DNA of 33,277 nucleotides from a virus. Every line of letters starts with the position of its first letter. Position 1 is the first letter of the stretch. The notes under the pieces are model-generated. The model made no database searches. It was given only the letters and a program-made list of their open reading frames with translations, and had not been told where the DNA came from. Positions 1-8,885 of this stretch are shown in pieces. The stretch is taken from positions 1-33,277 of the IMG/VR virus record IMGVR_UViG_3300021479_000051; one strand, 5' to 3'. A program made the position numbers and the translations under genes.

Positions 1-61
1 AGTCGTCCGGTCCACGCTTGTCTACTTTTGGCCAGAACCGTTGCTCCAGAGTTCCACGCAT
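1..61 (-). CDS. HNH endonuclease, N-terminal fragment (runs off window)
   Basis: An open frame starts at an ATG at 61-59, 12 nt past the stop of the minor tail gene, and continues through the window edge. The 20 visible residues begin MRGTLEQRFWPKVDK and continue RGPDD. The RFWxKVDK...D stretch is the usual opening of phage HNH homing-type endonucleases, in which a CWxW motif follows directly. Catalytic residues lie outside the window, so the call rests on the N-terminal signature and on the other HNH genes in this genome. No strong ribosome binding site is visible. Confidence 0.55.
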   Translation of the reverse strand, partial: MRGTLEQRFWPKVDKRGPDD

Positions 62-73
62 GCGTTGACGTTA

Positions 74-1477
74 TCAGATGCGGATTGCCGTGATCTGGCA
101 CTGGCGGTAGCCGCCCGTACTCTGGAACGCCACGTTGTTTCCGATGACGATGAACGTGTCCGTCAGGCCCCAGGAGTACGAGGTCGCTGAATTCGGGACA
201 AGCGTTGTCGTGATTGTGCAGGTCTGCCCCGAACGAACCCATCCGATGAAGTCCTCCGACGTGTTGAACGTGATGCGCTCGGCGGCGAAGGCGTACTCCT
301 GGCGCTCCCGCATGGCCCGTGACAGAGCCATGGGTGTCGTGCTGAGCGACGTGTCGTTGATGTACTCCTCGTAGATGCCCCGGTTGGGACCCGTGTACGT
401 GCTCTGTGACGCCGCATCACTGGCCTGCGCGATGATCGGAAACTGGTAGTCGTACCAGAGCTGAATCCGGACCCCGGCCGCCGGTGCGGACGTGTTGCCC
501 AGATACCAGCCGCCCACCGAGTTCTGCGTCACGATCCACCCGGAAGGCGTCGTACTGGTGTTCCCGGCCTGGACGACTGTCAGGGCCGTTTTCACACCGT
601 TGACCTTCAGGACAGGCGAACCAGTGACGGTGAAGCGGAGGCCCCACGTCGTGGTGGTACCGTCACCGCGCCAGGAGCCGGTCGGGGCCGTCGTGTTGAC
701 GTTGCCGTGAATCGCGGACTGGTTCGCACCCTGGACGAGGATCTTGTTGCGGATCGAGGTGCCGTCCCACTCGTACCCGAACTGCCCGTCCAGCCGGATA
801 TGGCCCTGGGTCAGACTCCCGCCTACTGTTGGGGTGGTAGTGAACGTGACGCCGGAGGAGATGGCTGTGCTGGCGTCATAGAAGTGCAGTTTCCGGTTCT
901 GGTCCACGTACCAGCCGTACGGGGTGACCTGGCTGGCCAGGGTGGCGAGTTTCTTCCAGGCGTCGCTGAGCGTGGTGTAGTTGAGGATGAAGCTGGACAG
1001 TACTGGCCCTGGGGCGACGAATCCGCCGTTGGGAATGGTTGCGGCCGAAATGCCGCAGTTCGCCTGCTTGGTGAGCGAGATGACGATCTGGTCGACGGTC
1101 TGTCCGAAGAACTCTCCGGCAACGATGACATTGTCCGCGTAGAACGTATAGTCCGTGCAGTTGAGGTTCCACTCGTTACGGTTCGCACCTGCGACCTGAA
1201 GAATGGGGTCATTGACAACGCCCGCGAACAGTGTCTGGGCGGCTGTGTTGTCGACCAGACTGACCTGGCTGAGGACAGGAATGTAGAAGTTCGGATGTGC
1301 TTGTCCCTGCCAGTCGTCCACCAGGGGGATAACGGCGGTATCCCCCTGGCGGCCGAAGTTCTGGGTGATGCCCATCTGGGAACTGGCACCCGCCCAGGCC
1401 AGCTTGGACGTGTAGTTGGTGGCACTGCCGCCGGGCGGGGTAATGAGAAGGGTGAGGTTCGGTGGGGCGATGGCCAC
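74..1477 (-). CDS. Minor tail protein (tail tip or baseplate component)
   Basis: This 467-residue protein is encoded directly after the tape measure gene, the position where siphoviruses carry distal tail and tail-tip proteins. It starts with GTG at 1477, preceded by an AAGGGGA Shine-Dalgarno. The sequence is rich in beta-strand-forming Thr, Ser, Val and Gly, has aromatic patches and lacks signal or membrane segments, as expected for a virion protein. I see no catalytic motif that would mark it as a tail lysin. The N-terminal part resembles siphovirus tail proteins that dock on the tube end, but that is inference from position and composition. The frame is intact although an HNH gene follows directly. 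Confidence 0.7.
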   Translation of the reverse strand: MAIAPPNLTLLITPPGGSATNYTSKLAWAGASSQMGITQNFGRQGDTAVIPLVDDWQGQAHPNFYIPVLSQVSLVDNTAAQTLFAGVVNDPILQVAGANRNEWNLNCTDYTFYADNVIVAGEFFGQTVDQIVISLTKQANCGISAATIPNGGFVAPGPVLSSFILNYTTLSDAWKKLATLASQVTPYGWYVDQNRKLHFYDASTAISSGVTFTTTPTVGGSLTQGHIRLDGQFGYEWDGTSIRNKILVQGANQSAIHGNVNTTAPTGSWRGDGTTTTWGLRFTVTGSPVLKVNGVKTALTVVQAGNTSTTPSGWIVTQNSVGGWYLGNTSAPAAGVRIQLWYDYQFPIIAQASDAASQSTYTGPNRGIYEEYINDTSLSTTPMALSRAMRERQEYAFAAERITFNTSEDFIGWVRSGQTCTITTTLVPNSATSYSWGLTDTFIVIGNNVAFQSTGGYRQCQITAIRI

Positions 1478-1491
1478 TTAGTTTCCCCTTC

Positions 1492-4383
1492 TCAGAACCG
1501 GGACCGGTACCCGCCGGACGGCAGAATCATGGTAGCCAACCGCTTCTCCATTTTCTGGAGGAGTGCGTCCGTATCGCGGTCGGACATGATCTGAGCGCCG
1601 CGCAGGTCGACGTGGATGTGCAGTTCCGAAGCGCTGCTGGAACCGCCTCCGCCTATGCTTCCTGCCAGCGTGAGGCCGCCGCCTACGGTCAGGGAGCTGT
1701 TGAGTGAGCTGTTGGCAGTGGTCTTCAGTCCTGCTGCCAGACGGCGGACAGCATCGTGGGCGACGCTCGCATGCTTGTCAATACCGGCCGCGATTCCGTG
1801 GGGAATCCACTTGCCGACCTGGTCGGCGAAGACCTTCGACGGCGAACCGATGCCGAGGAAGCTCAGTGCTCCGTGCAGGGCGCTCTTGGCGATGCTCACG
1901 ATGGCATTGACCACGTAGCTCGCACCTGCTTCGATGCCCTTGATCAGCCCGTTGATGAGGTTGATGCCGATGTTGTAGAAGTTGTAGAGAAATCCGGTCA
2001 GCCAGTTCCAGGCGTCAACCAGCGGCTGAACAATCCAGTGCCTGACCAGTGCCCATGCCCCTTGCGCGATCTGAACGATATTGTTCCACTGACCGGCGAG
2101 GAACGACCCGATCGCATTGATGGCGGGCTGGATAAAAGCCCAGACTGCCTCTACTGGTTTGATGACAACGGTTTTAAAAATTCCCCAGGCTGCCTGGGCC
2201 ACCGTGACAATCGCCTGCCAGGTCGAGACGAAGAACCGGGACAGAGATCCCCATACTGCTTTTGCTGTTCCGATGATCTGCGTGTGAAAATGGTTCCAGA
2301 TCGCAATAAGAACTGCGATGGGGAACGCGAAAATCAACAGCAGTAGCGGCCACCACTTCTCGAAGAATGCTTTGATCGAGTTCCAGACTGACATCGTCGT
2401 ATTGACGATCGCATTCCATACGCTCACGATCGATCCCCAGAGCGCGGTTGCCGCACTGGCCACTGCGTTCCAGGCGGTTTCCAGGGCGTGCCAGGTGGCA
2501 ATAGCTGCCGTCACAAGCCACTTGAAGGCGACGACCAGGGCCGCAATGGTTACCTTGACCACGACACCGACGACCTTGAATACGTCATTGACGATGTCGC
2601 GGAATGTCTTGAAGTGCGTGTAGCAGTACACCAGGATCAGAACAAGGGCGACCAGCGCGGCAACGATGGGATTCTCCCCGACGAGCGCCAGCGCACCGTC
2701 GAGAAGCTCCGCCACCATGATGACCATCTTGATAGCGCCAAACACAGCAATCAGTGCACCAACCACTTTGAACACGGTGATGACGAGCTGCTGGTGCTTC
2801 TCGATCCACGCCGCCAGCGGACCGACGACCTTGGCGATCTCCTGCGCCACTGCCACTACCTCAGGAAGCAGCGCTGTACCGATAGCGATAGCGGCATTCT
2901 TGATGGCTTCCTTGGCGCGGTCCATCTGGAAAGCCGCAGTCTTCTGGAGCGCGGCAAAACCCGTCACGTTGCCGTTGGCCGCACCTGTTGCATGGTCGAT
3001 CTTGTAAATGGCGTTGGCGGTGTCACGCGCATTCTCGCCCGTTGTCATCAGAGCCACGCGCAGACCGGCAGACGTACCGATCAGCCTGGAGAAGGCCCCT
3101 GTGTATGTCTGGTGAAGCTTCGGGGCATTGGCCGCAGCCACCTGGGACAGCCACTGGAGCGTCCCTCCGAGCCCCTGCGTGGAGAGGTGCTTATTCAGTT
3201 CATCAGTAGTGATGCCTGTTGCCTTGAATTCCTTCTGCATAGTCGCAGAAGGCTTCTCCAGGCTCTGGATCGCGTTCGCCAGGTTCTGAGAGGCGCGCTG
3301 TGCCGTAACACCGTGAGACGTCATGACGGACAGCACGCCAGCGACGTCCGCGAACCGCAGGTGCACAGAGGCGGCAAACGGCAGCACGTTGGCCATGGCC
3401 GCCGACATGGACTGAAAGTTCGCCTTACCGACCGACACCGCAGCGACGAGCTGGCTGGTAGCGAAAGTCGCCTTGCTCGCGCCGAGGTGGTAGTCCTTCA
3501 TGATGTCGGTGACCGCGTTCGCCACCGTGGCGAAGTCGGACCCCTCCAGCGCCGCACCCTGGGTGGCCGCCTTCAGAACATCCATGCCGCCTTTCGCCGC
3601 GCTGTACCCAGCCGCCTCCACCACGTACATGGATTTCGCCAGGTCGTCCGCCGAAACGCCCGTCTGGTTGGAGAGCTGGAGGATTCCGTCGCGCACCTGG
3701 CCGAGAGCGCTCTGCGACTCACCGGCCGTTGTCACCAGTCGCTGGGTCAGCGTCTGGAACTGCATTGCTGACTTGACTGCTTCGTACCCGATCCCGGCTA
3801 CGATGGCGACGGCCCCGAAGGCAGCATTCTTGGCCTTCGTCGAGGACTCCGCGCTAGCTGTCCCGGCCCGCCTGGACGCAGCAGCCTGCTCGTCCGAGGC
3901 GGCAACGGACTCGCGGGCAGCCACAACACTCGCGCCCGTCGCAGCGTCCACGGTAGCGGCGAGGCGGGCCTCAGCGGCACTCATCTCAGTCGCTGCGGCA
4001 GCCGTACGGCGCTGGGCCGCAGCCAATTCGTCCGCAGCCGCGACAAGGCGGCTCTGAGCCGCTATGTCGCCGTCCGCAGCGGAAAGAGAGGCCCGCTGTG
4101 CCTGGACGAGGGCTTCCTCGGCGGTGGCCTCTTCCTCGGTCGCCATCGCCAGCTTGGCCCGGGATGCGGACAGCTGGGACGTGGCCAGGGTGACAGCATC
4201 CCCGCCGGAGGCCGTCGCCAACAGCCCGGCGTCGATCCGGGCCGCCGCCTCCTCCGCAGCCGTAGCGGCGAGCTGCGACGTTTCCGCCATCTGCGTAAAG
4301 CTGCCGCTGACACGGTGCAGGACGTCGGACACGAGGTCGACACCCGTAATGGTGGCGAGTACCTGAATAGCTTCAGCCAGCAT
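1492..4383 (-). CDS. Tape measure protein
   Basis: This 963-residue protein is the longest tail gene and sits directly after the chaperone pair, the canonical place for the tape measure that sets tail length. Residues 35-185 are Ala/Glu-rich and predicted to form a long coiled coil. Residues about 210-460 resemble the TP901-type tape measure core. Residues about 532-588 contain strongly hydrophobic segments, as in tape measures that insert into the host membrane. The C-terminal part has Trp-rich repeated helices and a Gly-rich tail. The ATG at 4383 overlaps the end of the frameshifted chaperone gene by 11 nt, implying translational coupling. Confidence 0.93.
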   Translation of the reverse strand: MLAEAIQVLATITGVDLVSDVLHRVSGSFTQMAETSQLAATAAEEAAARIDAGLLATASGGDAVTLATSQLSASRAKLAMATEEEATAEEALVQAQRASLSAADGDIAAQSRLVAAADELAAAQRRTAAAATEMSAAEARLAATVDAATGASVVAARESVAASDEQAAASRRAGTASAESSTKAKNAAFGAVAIVAGIGYEAVKSAMQFQTLTQRLVTTAGESQSALGQVRDGILQLSNQTGVSADDLAKSMYVVEAAGYSAAKGGMDVLKAATQGAALEGSDFATVANAVTDIMKDYHLGASKATFATSQLVAAVSVGKANFQSMSAAMANVLPFAASVHLRFADVAGVLSVMTSHGVTAQRASQNLANAIQSLEKPSATMQKEFKATGITTDELNKHLSTQGLGGTLQWLSQVAAANAPKLHQTYTGAFSRLIGTSAGLRVALMTTGENARDTANAIYKIDHATGAANGNVTGFAALQKTAAFQMDRAKEAIKNAAIAIGTALLPEVVAVAQEIAKVVGPLAAWIEKHQQLVITVFKVVGALIAVFGAIKMVIMVAELLDGALALVGENPIVAALVALVLILVYCYTHFKTFRDIVNDVFKVVGVVVKVTIAALVVAFKWLVTAAIATWHALETAWNAVASAATALWGSIVSVWNAIVNTTMSVWNSIKAFFEKWWPLLLLIFAFPIAVLIAIWNHFHTQIIGTAKAVWGSLSRFFVSTWQAIVTVAQAAWGIFKTVVIKPVEAVWAFIQPAINAIGSFLAGQWNNIVQIAQGAWALVRHWIVQPLVDAWNWLTGFLYNFYNIGINLINGLIKGIEAGASYVVNAIVSIAKSALHGALSFLGIGSPSKVFADQVGKWIPHGIAAGIDKHASVAHDAVRRLAAGLKTTANSSLNSSLTVGGGLTLAGSIGGGGSSSASELHIHVDLRGAQIMSDRDTDALLQKMEKRLATMILPSGGYRSRF

Positions 4384-4943
4384 GGCCCTGACTCCTCCGA
4401 TGCTGTTCCTCGCGCCGAATCAGCTGAATGTAGACGAGGTAGTCCTCTGCCTCCGGCCATGGAAGTTCCCGGAACTCGTCCAGGGACATTCCGAGCTGTT
4501 CTTTGAGTTCTTTACGCAGAAGGAACGTCGAAAAGCTCGGGGGCCCCTGCGTCCCCATCCGTACCGCCGCCGAGGTCTTCAACAGGAAACTGGCGATCCT
4601 CCTCCGGAGTCCGCACCTTGTTCTGGCCGTCAACGGCCTTCCAGAGGTCGTCGAAGATGCTTCCGGGGAGCTGCTGCACGTGCTTGAGGTCGAGCGGCCA
4701 GACGGTGCCGTTGTCGTCGTCCAGGTTCCACGCCTTGATGGACGCCAGGAGCATCAGCTGCCGGTACCGTGCGACGTCCGGGGTGGGAACAGCTTCGCCG
4801 CCGGTCATGACGACCTTGGACAGTGCCCGTTCCGCAGCCTCCTTGGAGCCCTGTGAGACGTGCTTGGCGAGGTCGACCCAGTACCCCCGCTCGGCATCGA
4901 CGACGACACGGTTGACACCTTCGTAGGCAGTAAGAAATCCCAT
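4373..4943 (-). CDS. Tail assembly chaperone, frameshifted long form (gpGT-like)
   Basis: The frame ending at 4373 has no good start of its own but encodes a chaperone-like extension with helical content: FLLRKELKEQLG, then MSLDEFRELPWPEAEDYLVY and a charged end. It overlaps the short chaperone. Joining the two needs a +1 (or -2) shift, since codons in the two frames are offset by one base. A product of about 189 residues would result. A run of four G and five C at 4547-4539 in the mRNA, read GGG GCC CCC GAG in the upstream frame, is the most likely slip site. Known families of tail chaperones commonly use such shifts; the direction here is less usual than the -1 shift of lambda. Confidence 0.7.
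4512..4943 (-). CDS. Tail assembly chaperone, short form (gpG-like)
   Basis: This 143-residue protein lies between the major tail protein and the tape measure, the position of the lambda gpG-type chaperone that coats the tape measure during tail assembly. The chosen ATG at 4943 (MGFLTAYEG) has an AGGGGA Shine-Dalgarno five nucleotides upstream; the longer frame upstream would run through the terminator hairpin. The C-terminus is acidic and Gly-rich, typical of the region where ribosomes shift frame. A second frame overlapping its 3' end supplies a C-terminal extension. Confidence 0.85.
   Translation of the reverse strand: MGFLTAYEGVNRVVVDAERGYWVDLAKHVSQGSKEAAERALSKVVMTGGEAVPTPDVARYRQLMLLASIKAWNLDDDNGTVWPLDLKHVQQLPGSIFDDLWKAVDGQNKVRTPEEDRQFPVEDLGGGTDGDAGAPELFDVPSA
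4539..4547 (-). other. Candidate frameshift slip site in tail chaperone gene
   Basis: The mRNA reads GGGGCCCCC followed by GAGC just before the short chaperone's stop. In the upstream frame the codons are GGG GCC CCC GAG. A +1 slip on the proline codon, or a -2 slip, enters the frame that ends at 4373. CCC-based +1 shifts are known for the tail genes of Listeria phage PSA, and a -2 shift is known for Mu. The nearby CUUUUC is an alternative slip site. Confidence 0.5.
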
Positions 4944-4972
4944 GGAGTCCCCTTGTTTTCTGGCGTGGAAAA

Positions 4973-4999
4973 GGCCCCTGGCGAAAGACGCCAGGGGCC
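4973..4999 (-). terminator. Intrinsic terminator after major tail protein gene
   Basis: A perfect 11-bp stem (GGCCCCTGGCG with CGCCAGGGGCC) closes a 5-nt loop. On the minus-strand transcript it is followed at once by TTTTCC. It lies between the major tail protein stop (5058) and the chaperone start (4943), so it should reduce transcription of chaperone and tape measure relative to the tube protein. Confidence 0.88.
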
Positions 5000-5057
5000 G
5001 GTGCAGGATGACAGCTGCGATGATTCCCAGCTGCATGTAGAAGCTGGCGTGCATGGT

Positions 5058-6500
5058 TTAGTACGGCAGCCAGACACTGTTCGAGACAGTGGCCTGGATC
5101 GTGTACTGCGCACCGGCGGAGAGCGGTCGTGTCGCCTCGAAGGAGAGTGCCGACATGATCGTGTCGGAAATCTTCACGTCATTGGCGAACTTGGTCACAG
5201 CGATCTGCGGGCACACGAAATTGATCGTGCTCGACAGGGTCGGGTGCTGGAGCTGGAATCCCAGCGCGCCCAGCGTCTGTGCGTCCAGGCGGTTGAAGTC
5301 GCCGTAGGTGGCGTCGTTCAGGCTGGACCACACCACGTCCACGGTACCGTTCACATGCAGGGTGACCGGGGTCAGGAAGCTGGGGCCGTGGTTGCCAGAG
5401 AACGTGTATGTCTCTTTGACGCCGTTCTCGATCACGATATTGACGTTGCTCGTGTCGGCGCGCAGCGAGTTGTAGAAGTTCAGCGTCGCCTCAGTGAACA
5501 CGAACGGCAGCTCGTTCGTGACCGAGATAGCCGACGGGGACGTCAGCACAGCAACGGACCGGCCCATCAGGTCGGCCGTGATCTCCGCTGCCGCATTGCC
5601 GACCGGCATCTTCAGGTCGAACTTGTTGACCCGGCATCCGGCGAACTGGAGCGACTGGTAATTGCCGAGGTTTTTCTCTACCGTCAGTGACGGGATCGTG
5701 GAAGCCCCCTGGACAAAAGTGTGCGTGAAGGGGGTGGTGACCAGTGCCACGGCCGCAGCAGAGGCATGGGCGTACGTCAGCGCCGTATCCAGCGTCAGCG
5801 TATTGGTCGCAATGTTGGTGATCTTCCGGACTTCCGCAGTGGTGGTACCAGAGACACTGTTGATGTCGATCTGGATGAAGTTGCCCACAGCCAGACCGGC
5901 GGCCGACGTGACCACGACGGTCGTGGCCGTCGCAATGCTGGGGGAGCTGAGCGTCGTCGTGGCAACGTACGTCGTCACAGCCACACCGGTCGTGTGCCCG
6001 AAGGAGATGGCGTCCGCCACCGTAATGGTCGTGCTCGCCACGACAGTGATCTTCCGGACCTCCTGGAAGACACCCGTGTCGATCGTGATCTGCTGTCCCA
6101 CGGCAAAACCGGTCGCAGAGGTCACCACAAGCGTCGTGGCACCGGCGACGATGGATCCGTTGAGCGTGGTGGACGTGGCCGTCGCGAACGTCCCGATGAC
6201 GCCGAATCCGACATTGGCGTCCTGCCCGATCGAAGCGGCCACCAGCGCCATGGCATTCGAGGGGAACAGCGGACCAGCCAGAGCGCCCTGGTACTTCGCT
6301 TCGCCCTGCAGGTTGTAGATGTGCAGGTCACGAACGCCCTGCATAACCTCTGGCGAGAACCAGCCCGGGTCCTCCTCCATCGTATTGGAAAGCATCGGAA
6401 GAAACGTCGAAGGTGCTACTGGGGTGCCGAACGTGGTCTCTTTAGCAATTCCGGTGGCGGAAAGACTACCGAGCCGCTCAATGATTGTCGGAAAAGGCAC
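5058..6500 (-). CDS. Major tail (tube) protein with two inserted beta repeats
   Basis: This 480-residue protein precedes the chaperones and tape measure, the position of the tube subunit. It starts with GTG at 6500 behind an AGGGGGGA Shine-Dalgarno. Residues 1-105 and about 256-480 resemble actinophage tail tube proteins (opening GxxATGIAKETTFGTPV). Between them sit two tandem Thr/Val-rich repeats, about residues 111-176 and 182-255, each with a VTSAxGxAVG stretch and an EVRKIT stretch. These look like beta domains displayed on the tube surface. The gene is followed by a strong terminator, consistent with high expression. The alternative, a tail sheath, is unlikely given the size and chaperone context. 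Confidence 0.85.
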   Translation of the reverse strand: MPFPTIIERLGSLSATGIAKETTFGTPVAPSTFLPMLSNTMEEDPGWFSPEVMQGVRDLHIYNLQGEAKYQGALAGPLFPSNAMALVAASIGQDANVGFGVIGTFATATSTTLNGSIVAGATTLVVTSATGFAVGQQITIDTGVFQEVRKITVVASTTITVADAISFGHTTGVAVTTYVATTTLSSPSIATATTVVVTSAAGLAVGNFIQIDINSVSGTTTAEVRKITNIATNTLTLDTALTYAHASAAAVALVTTPFTHTFVQGASTIPSLTVEKNLGNYQSLQFAGCRVNKFDLKMPVGNAAAEITADLMGRSVAVLTSPSAISVTNELPFVFTEATLNFYNSLRADTSNVNIVIENGVKETYTFSGNHGPSFLTPVTLHVNGTVDVVWSSLNDATYGDFNRLDAQTLGALGFQLQHPTLSSTINFVCPQIAVTKFANDVKISDTIMSALSFEATRPLSAGAQYTIQATVSNSVWLPY

Positions 6501-6509
6501 GGTCCCCCC

Positions 6510-6764
6510 TTACAGGGTCTCGGTGTCCGCTGCCACGGGGGCATCGGCTGGTTCGGGCAGGGAATCGGGAAGGACTTCGGCAACACCTTTTCGCTTGCCT
6601 ACTGGCCGGGATTCAACCGGCTCCGTGACCTCTTCGACGTCATTCCGGCGGGTAAACGATTCGGCCAGCTCGTCGGGGACTGTGAACTCCGCGCCTGGTC
6701 CCACCTCGCCGACACCGGCTGTGTGGAACGTGACGGTGAGCGGCCCCGTGTAACGCAGCTTCAC
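6510..6764 (-). CDS. Small acidic protein of the neck-tail region
   Basis: This 84-residue protein starts with GTG at 6764 behind GGAG and ends 9 nt before the major tail gene. It begins MKLRYTGPLTVTF and continues with a short beta-rich domain followed by a Pro/Glu/Asp-rich tail. Proteins of this shape between the neck and tube genes occur in many actinophages, but no function is established that I can name. It is likely a structural or assembly accessory by position. Confidence 0.7.
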   Translation of the reverse strand: MKLRYTGPLTVTFHTAGVGEVGPGAEFTVPDELAESFTRRNDVEEVTEPVESRPVGKRKGVAEVLPDSLPEPADAPVAADTETL

Positions 6765-6772
6765 AGGCTCTC

Positions 6773-7270
6773 CTAGAGCTGTTCGGGTTTGATGTACTCG
6801 CTGACGGTGAGGGTGAGTGTGCGCCGGATGAAGGGCTGGACCTTGTCCACGGCCCGCCGTGGAAAGTCATTCGCCGTAGTACCCGGGTGCTGGACAGAGC
6901 GGCGGTAGAAGTGCTCCCCGCCGCGCTCCCAGTGCAGGATTTTTCCGGCCCCTGATCCGCCCTTGGGGATCTCATGCCCACGGGTTCCGCTGATCACGTA
7001 TTTGGCGTACGGAACATCGGAGACGAAGACCATCGAAATGCCCTTGCCGACTCCCCCGCCGACACTGTCGAGCTTGATGGACTTCTTCAGGTCGCCCTTC
7101 ACCTGGCCACGGGACAGTACGGTGTCGTCGTACTTGTATTCCGGAGCCTCAGCCCTGATGGCATCCAGAACGACAGGAGCGATCCGGCTGCGCCAGGTGG
7201 CCGCCATGGGCTTGAAAACCCATCGGGGAAAAGAGACCTTGCCCCCCTCGACCTTGATCTGGATACTCAT
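6773..7270 (-). CDS. HK97 gp10-like neck / tail completion protein
   Basis: This 165-residue protein lies in the head-tail connector block. Its size, the WRSRIAPVVLDAIRAEAP helix, the central SRGQVKGDLKKSI region and the VPYAKYVISGTRGHEIP motif followed by RRAVDKVQPFI match the HK97 gp10 type of neck protein that helps join tail to head. The ATG at 7270 overlaps the previous stop (ATGA), so it is translationally coupled to the upstream connector gene. Confidence 0.8.
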   Translation of the reverse strand: MSIQIKVEGGKVSFPRWVFKPMAATWRSRIAPVVLDAIRAEAPEYKYDDTVLSRGQVKGDLKKSIKLDSVGGGVGKGISMVFVSDVPYAKYVISGTRGHEIPKGGSGAGKILHWERGGEHFYRRSVQHPGTTANDFPRRAVDKVQPFIRRTLTLTVSEYIKPEQL

Positions 7271-7755
7271 GCCTGCACCGCCTCATAGAGCTCCATGCCG
7301 ATCCGGGCCGTGTAGTAGAGCATGCGCAGGGTTGCGGGGGTGCGTTCCGGCGGGTATTCGAACTCGAAGTTCTCGCCGACGTTCAGGAGCTGGCTCACAA
7401 CACCTGTCACTGGGTCGGTGATGAACAGCGGGGTCTGCGTGGTCCATAGTTTATTGAAAACAGCGTCCACGATCAGAGGGAATTCTGTATCGACCGTCGG
7501 GGAGTCCGGATTCGTCTCGTAGACGAGGTAGATGTCCATCAGCCAGGCGAGGTGCTTGAAACCGGCCCCACGGGGCATGGTCTGGCGCTGGATACGGAGT
7601 CTGCTGCCCCAGACGTAGGCTTTCGGACTGTCGAGATCCTCGACTGTGGGCGGTGTGATGTATGCCTGCAAAGGAGTGGACATGCCGGGGATGGCGAGGC
7701 CGTCCAGTTGGTTTTGCAAGTACAGCTGGACCGAATTGAGCGGCGTGGGACTCAC
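7267..7755 (-). CDS. Head-tail connector / tail terminator-like protein
   Basis: This 162-residue protein lies between the adaptor and the gp10-like gene, where tail terminator (tail-to-head joining) proteins are normally found. It has a mixed alpha/beta composition with conserved-looking aromatic stretches (AYVWGSRLRIQR, HLAWLMDIYLVYE). The start is uncertain: the GTG at 7755 abuts an AGGAG sequence with no spacer, and the next in-frame candidates are a TTG at codon 13 and an ATG at codon 25, neither with a better ribosome binding site. The function is inferred from position, length and composition. Confidence 0.7.
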   Translation of the reverse strand: MSPTPLNSVQLYLQNQLDGLAIPGMSTPLQAYITPPTVEDLDSPKAYVWGSRLRIQRQTMPRGAGFKHLAWLMDIYLVYETNPDSPTVDTEFPLIVDAVFNKLWTTQTPLFITDPVTGVVSQLLNVGENFEFEYPPERTPATLRMLYYTARIGMELYEAVQA

Positions 7756-7758
7756 CTC

Positions 7759-7908
7759 CTACCAGGCGCGTGGGGCATTTACCGTGCGGACGTGTGCGTG
7801 CCGATTCCCGACATGCCGATCGCGTACGGCCTTCTTGCGCGCGGTATGCGCTTTCTTCTTCCGCGTGCTCTTGCGGGACTTGACCTTCTTGCTGTGATGC
7901 CAAGCCAC
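7759..7908 (-). CDS. Short highly basic protein
   Basis: This 49-residue frame starts with GTG at 7908. A GGAGG Shine-Dalgarno overlaps the adaptor stop codon, four bases upstream of the GTG. The product is dominated by Lys, Arg and His (for example KKVKSRKSTRKKKAHTARKK) and has no acidic patch. It probably binds nucleic acid or an acidic virion surface. It ends 4 nt before the next gene starts. The strong ribosome binding site and tight packing support it as real although it is short; its function is unknown. Confidence 0.65.
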   Translation of the reverse strand: MAWHHSKKVKSRKSTRKKKAHTARKKAVRDRHVGNRHAHVRTVNAPRAW

Positions 7909-7916
7909 CAGACCTC

Positions 7917-8870
7917 CTAGATCACACGCCTGAACGGCTCCATGATCGATTCCCACTGGAGGTGCAGGTCCGAGATCCCATGCCCACCAGCCGTCTGCGA
8001 TCCTGTGATGTTCTGGATCGAGACACTCGTGATGCCGGACTCCAGCGCCTGCGACATGGCCGCCAGAATCGTCGCCCACAAAACGTCCGACGGGAGACTG
8101 GAGATCACAATCGACGTGGGGACCGAGCCGGTATGCGCGAAAACCAGTGGTGCCGACAGGGTCAGCGTCCCAGGCCCCGCCTGGGCCGTCCCGCCGCCGT
8201 TGGGGAGCACCAGAGGGGTATTCGCCGTCACGGACGTGACATGGACCGTCTCCGTGCTTGCCCCGTCGTAAATCTGGGCCGAGGCACCGGTGAAACCAGT
8301 AACGTCGTCCACCTGAAGAGTACTGGAGCCCGCCGCAGCGCTCACCGTGATACCAGCATGCGGCCATCCGTTGATGTACGTACAGGAGAAGCGGTACCCA
8401 TTGCGCCCGAGCCGCCAGCTGGCGAGGCCAGGAGCGGTAATGATGGACTGGCCACCCGTACCGCCGGAACCCCCCGCCACGTAGGAACCGTAGACGCCGA
8501 TGATGGGATTCTCAACATCCCAGAAACCTGCTGGGGCCTGTGTCCACTGTCGGGGGAAGGCAGCATTGCCAGAGGTCTGGACGGCGAGGATCTGTGTGAT
8601 CGGCCACCGTGACAGAATCCAGCGCACGTTCCCTGTGGCCTGCTCGATATTGATGCGGAAGTCACCTGGACCGGAGCGCTGCTCGGTGTCGACGGTGGCC
8701 CGCAGCGTCTGGTTGACGAAACCGTCGATCATCGTGGTTGCGCGGTGGCAGATGTTCGTCTGCTCGGCGAACTGCTGGTCCGTGGTGGCCTTCGGCATAG
8801 GAATGATCGACCAGGCCACACCTGTCGGAGCTGAGGTCAGGATTGAGGGCGTGATGTACGGTGTGGCCAC
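7917..8870 (-). CDS. Head-tail adaptor protein with inserted beta domain
   Basis: This 317-residue protein is the first of the connector genes after the head module. It starts with GTG at 8870 behind GGGAG. The N-terminal 130 residues contain a helical region typical of head-completion adaptors (ATTDQQFAEQTNICHRATTM, then IDGFVNQTLRATVDTEQRS). Residues about 175-260 carry a Thr/Ser/Val-rich insertion with a VDDVTGF stretch, similar in style to the repeats in the major tail protein. The C-terminus returns to helix. It probably binds the portal ring. The assignment is by position and fold-like features, not by a catalytic motif. Confidence 0.72.
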   Translation of the reverse strand: MATPYITPSILTSAPTGVAWSIIPMPKATTDQQFAEQTNICHRATTMIDGFVNQTLRATVDTEQRSGPGDFRINIEQATGNVRWILSRWPITQILAVQTSGNAAFPRQWTQAPAGFWDVENPIIGVYGSYVAGGSGGTGGQSIITAPGLASWRLGRNGYRFSCTYINGWPHAGITVSAAAGSSTLQVDDVTGFTGASAQIYDGASTETVHVTSVTANTPLVLPNGGGTAQAGPGTLTLSAPLVFAHTGSVPTSIVISSLPSDVLWATILAAMSQALESGITSVSIQNITGSQTAGGHGISDLHLQWESIMEPFRRVI

Positions 8871-8885
8871 GTGGTCGCCTCTCCC

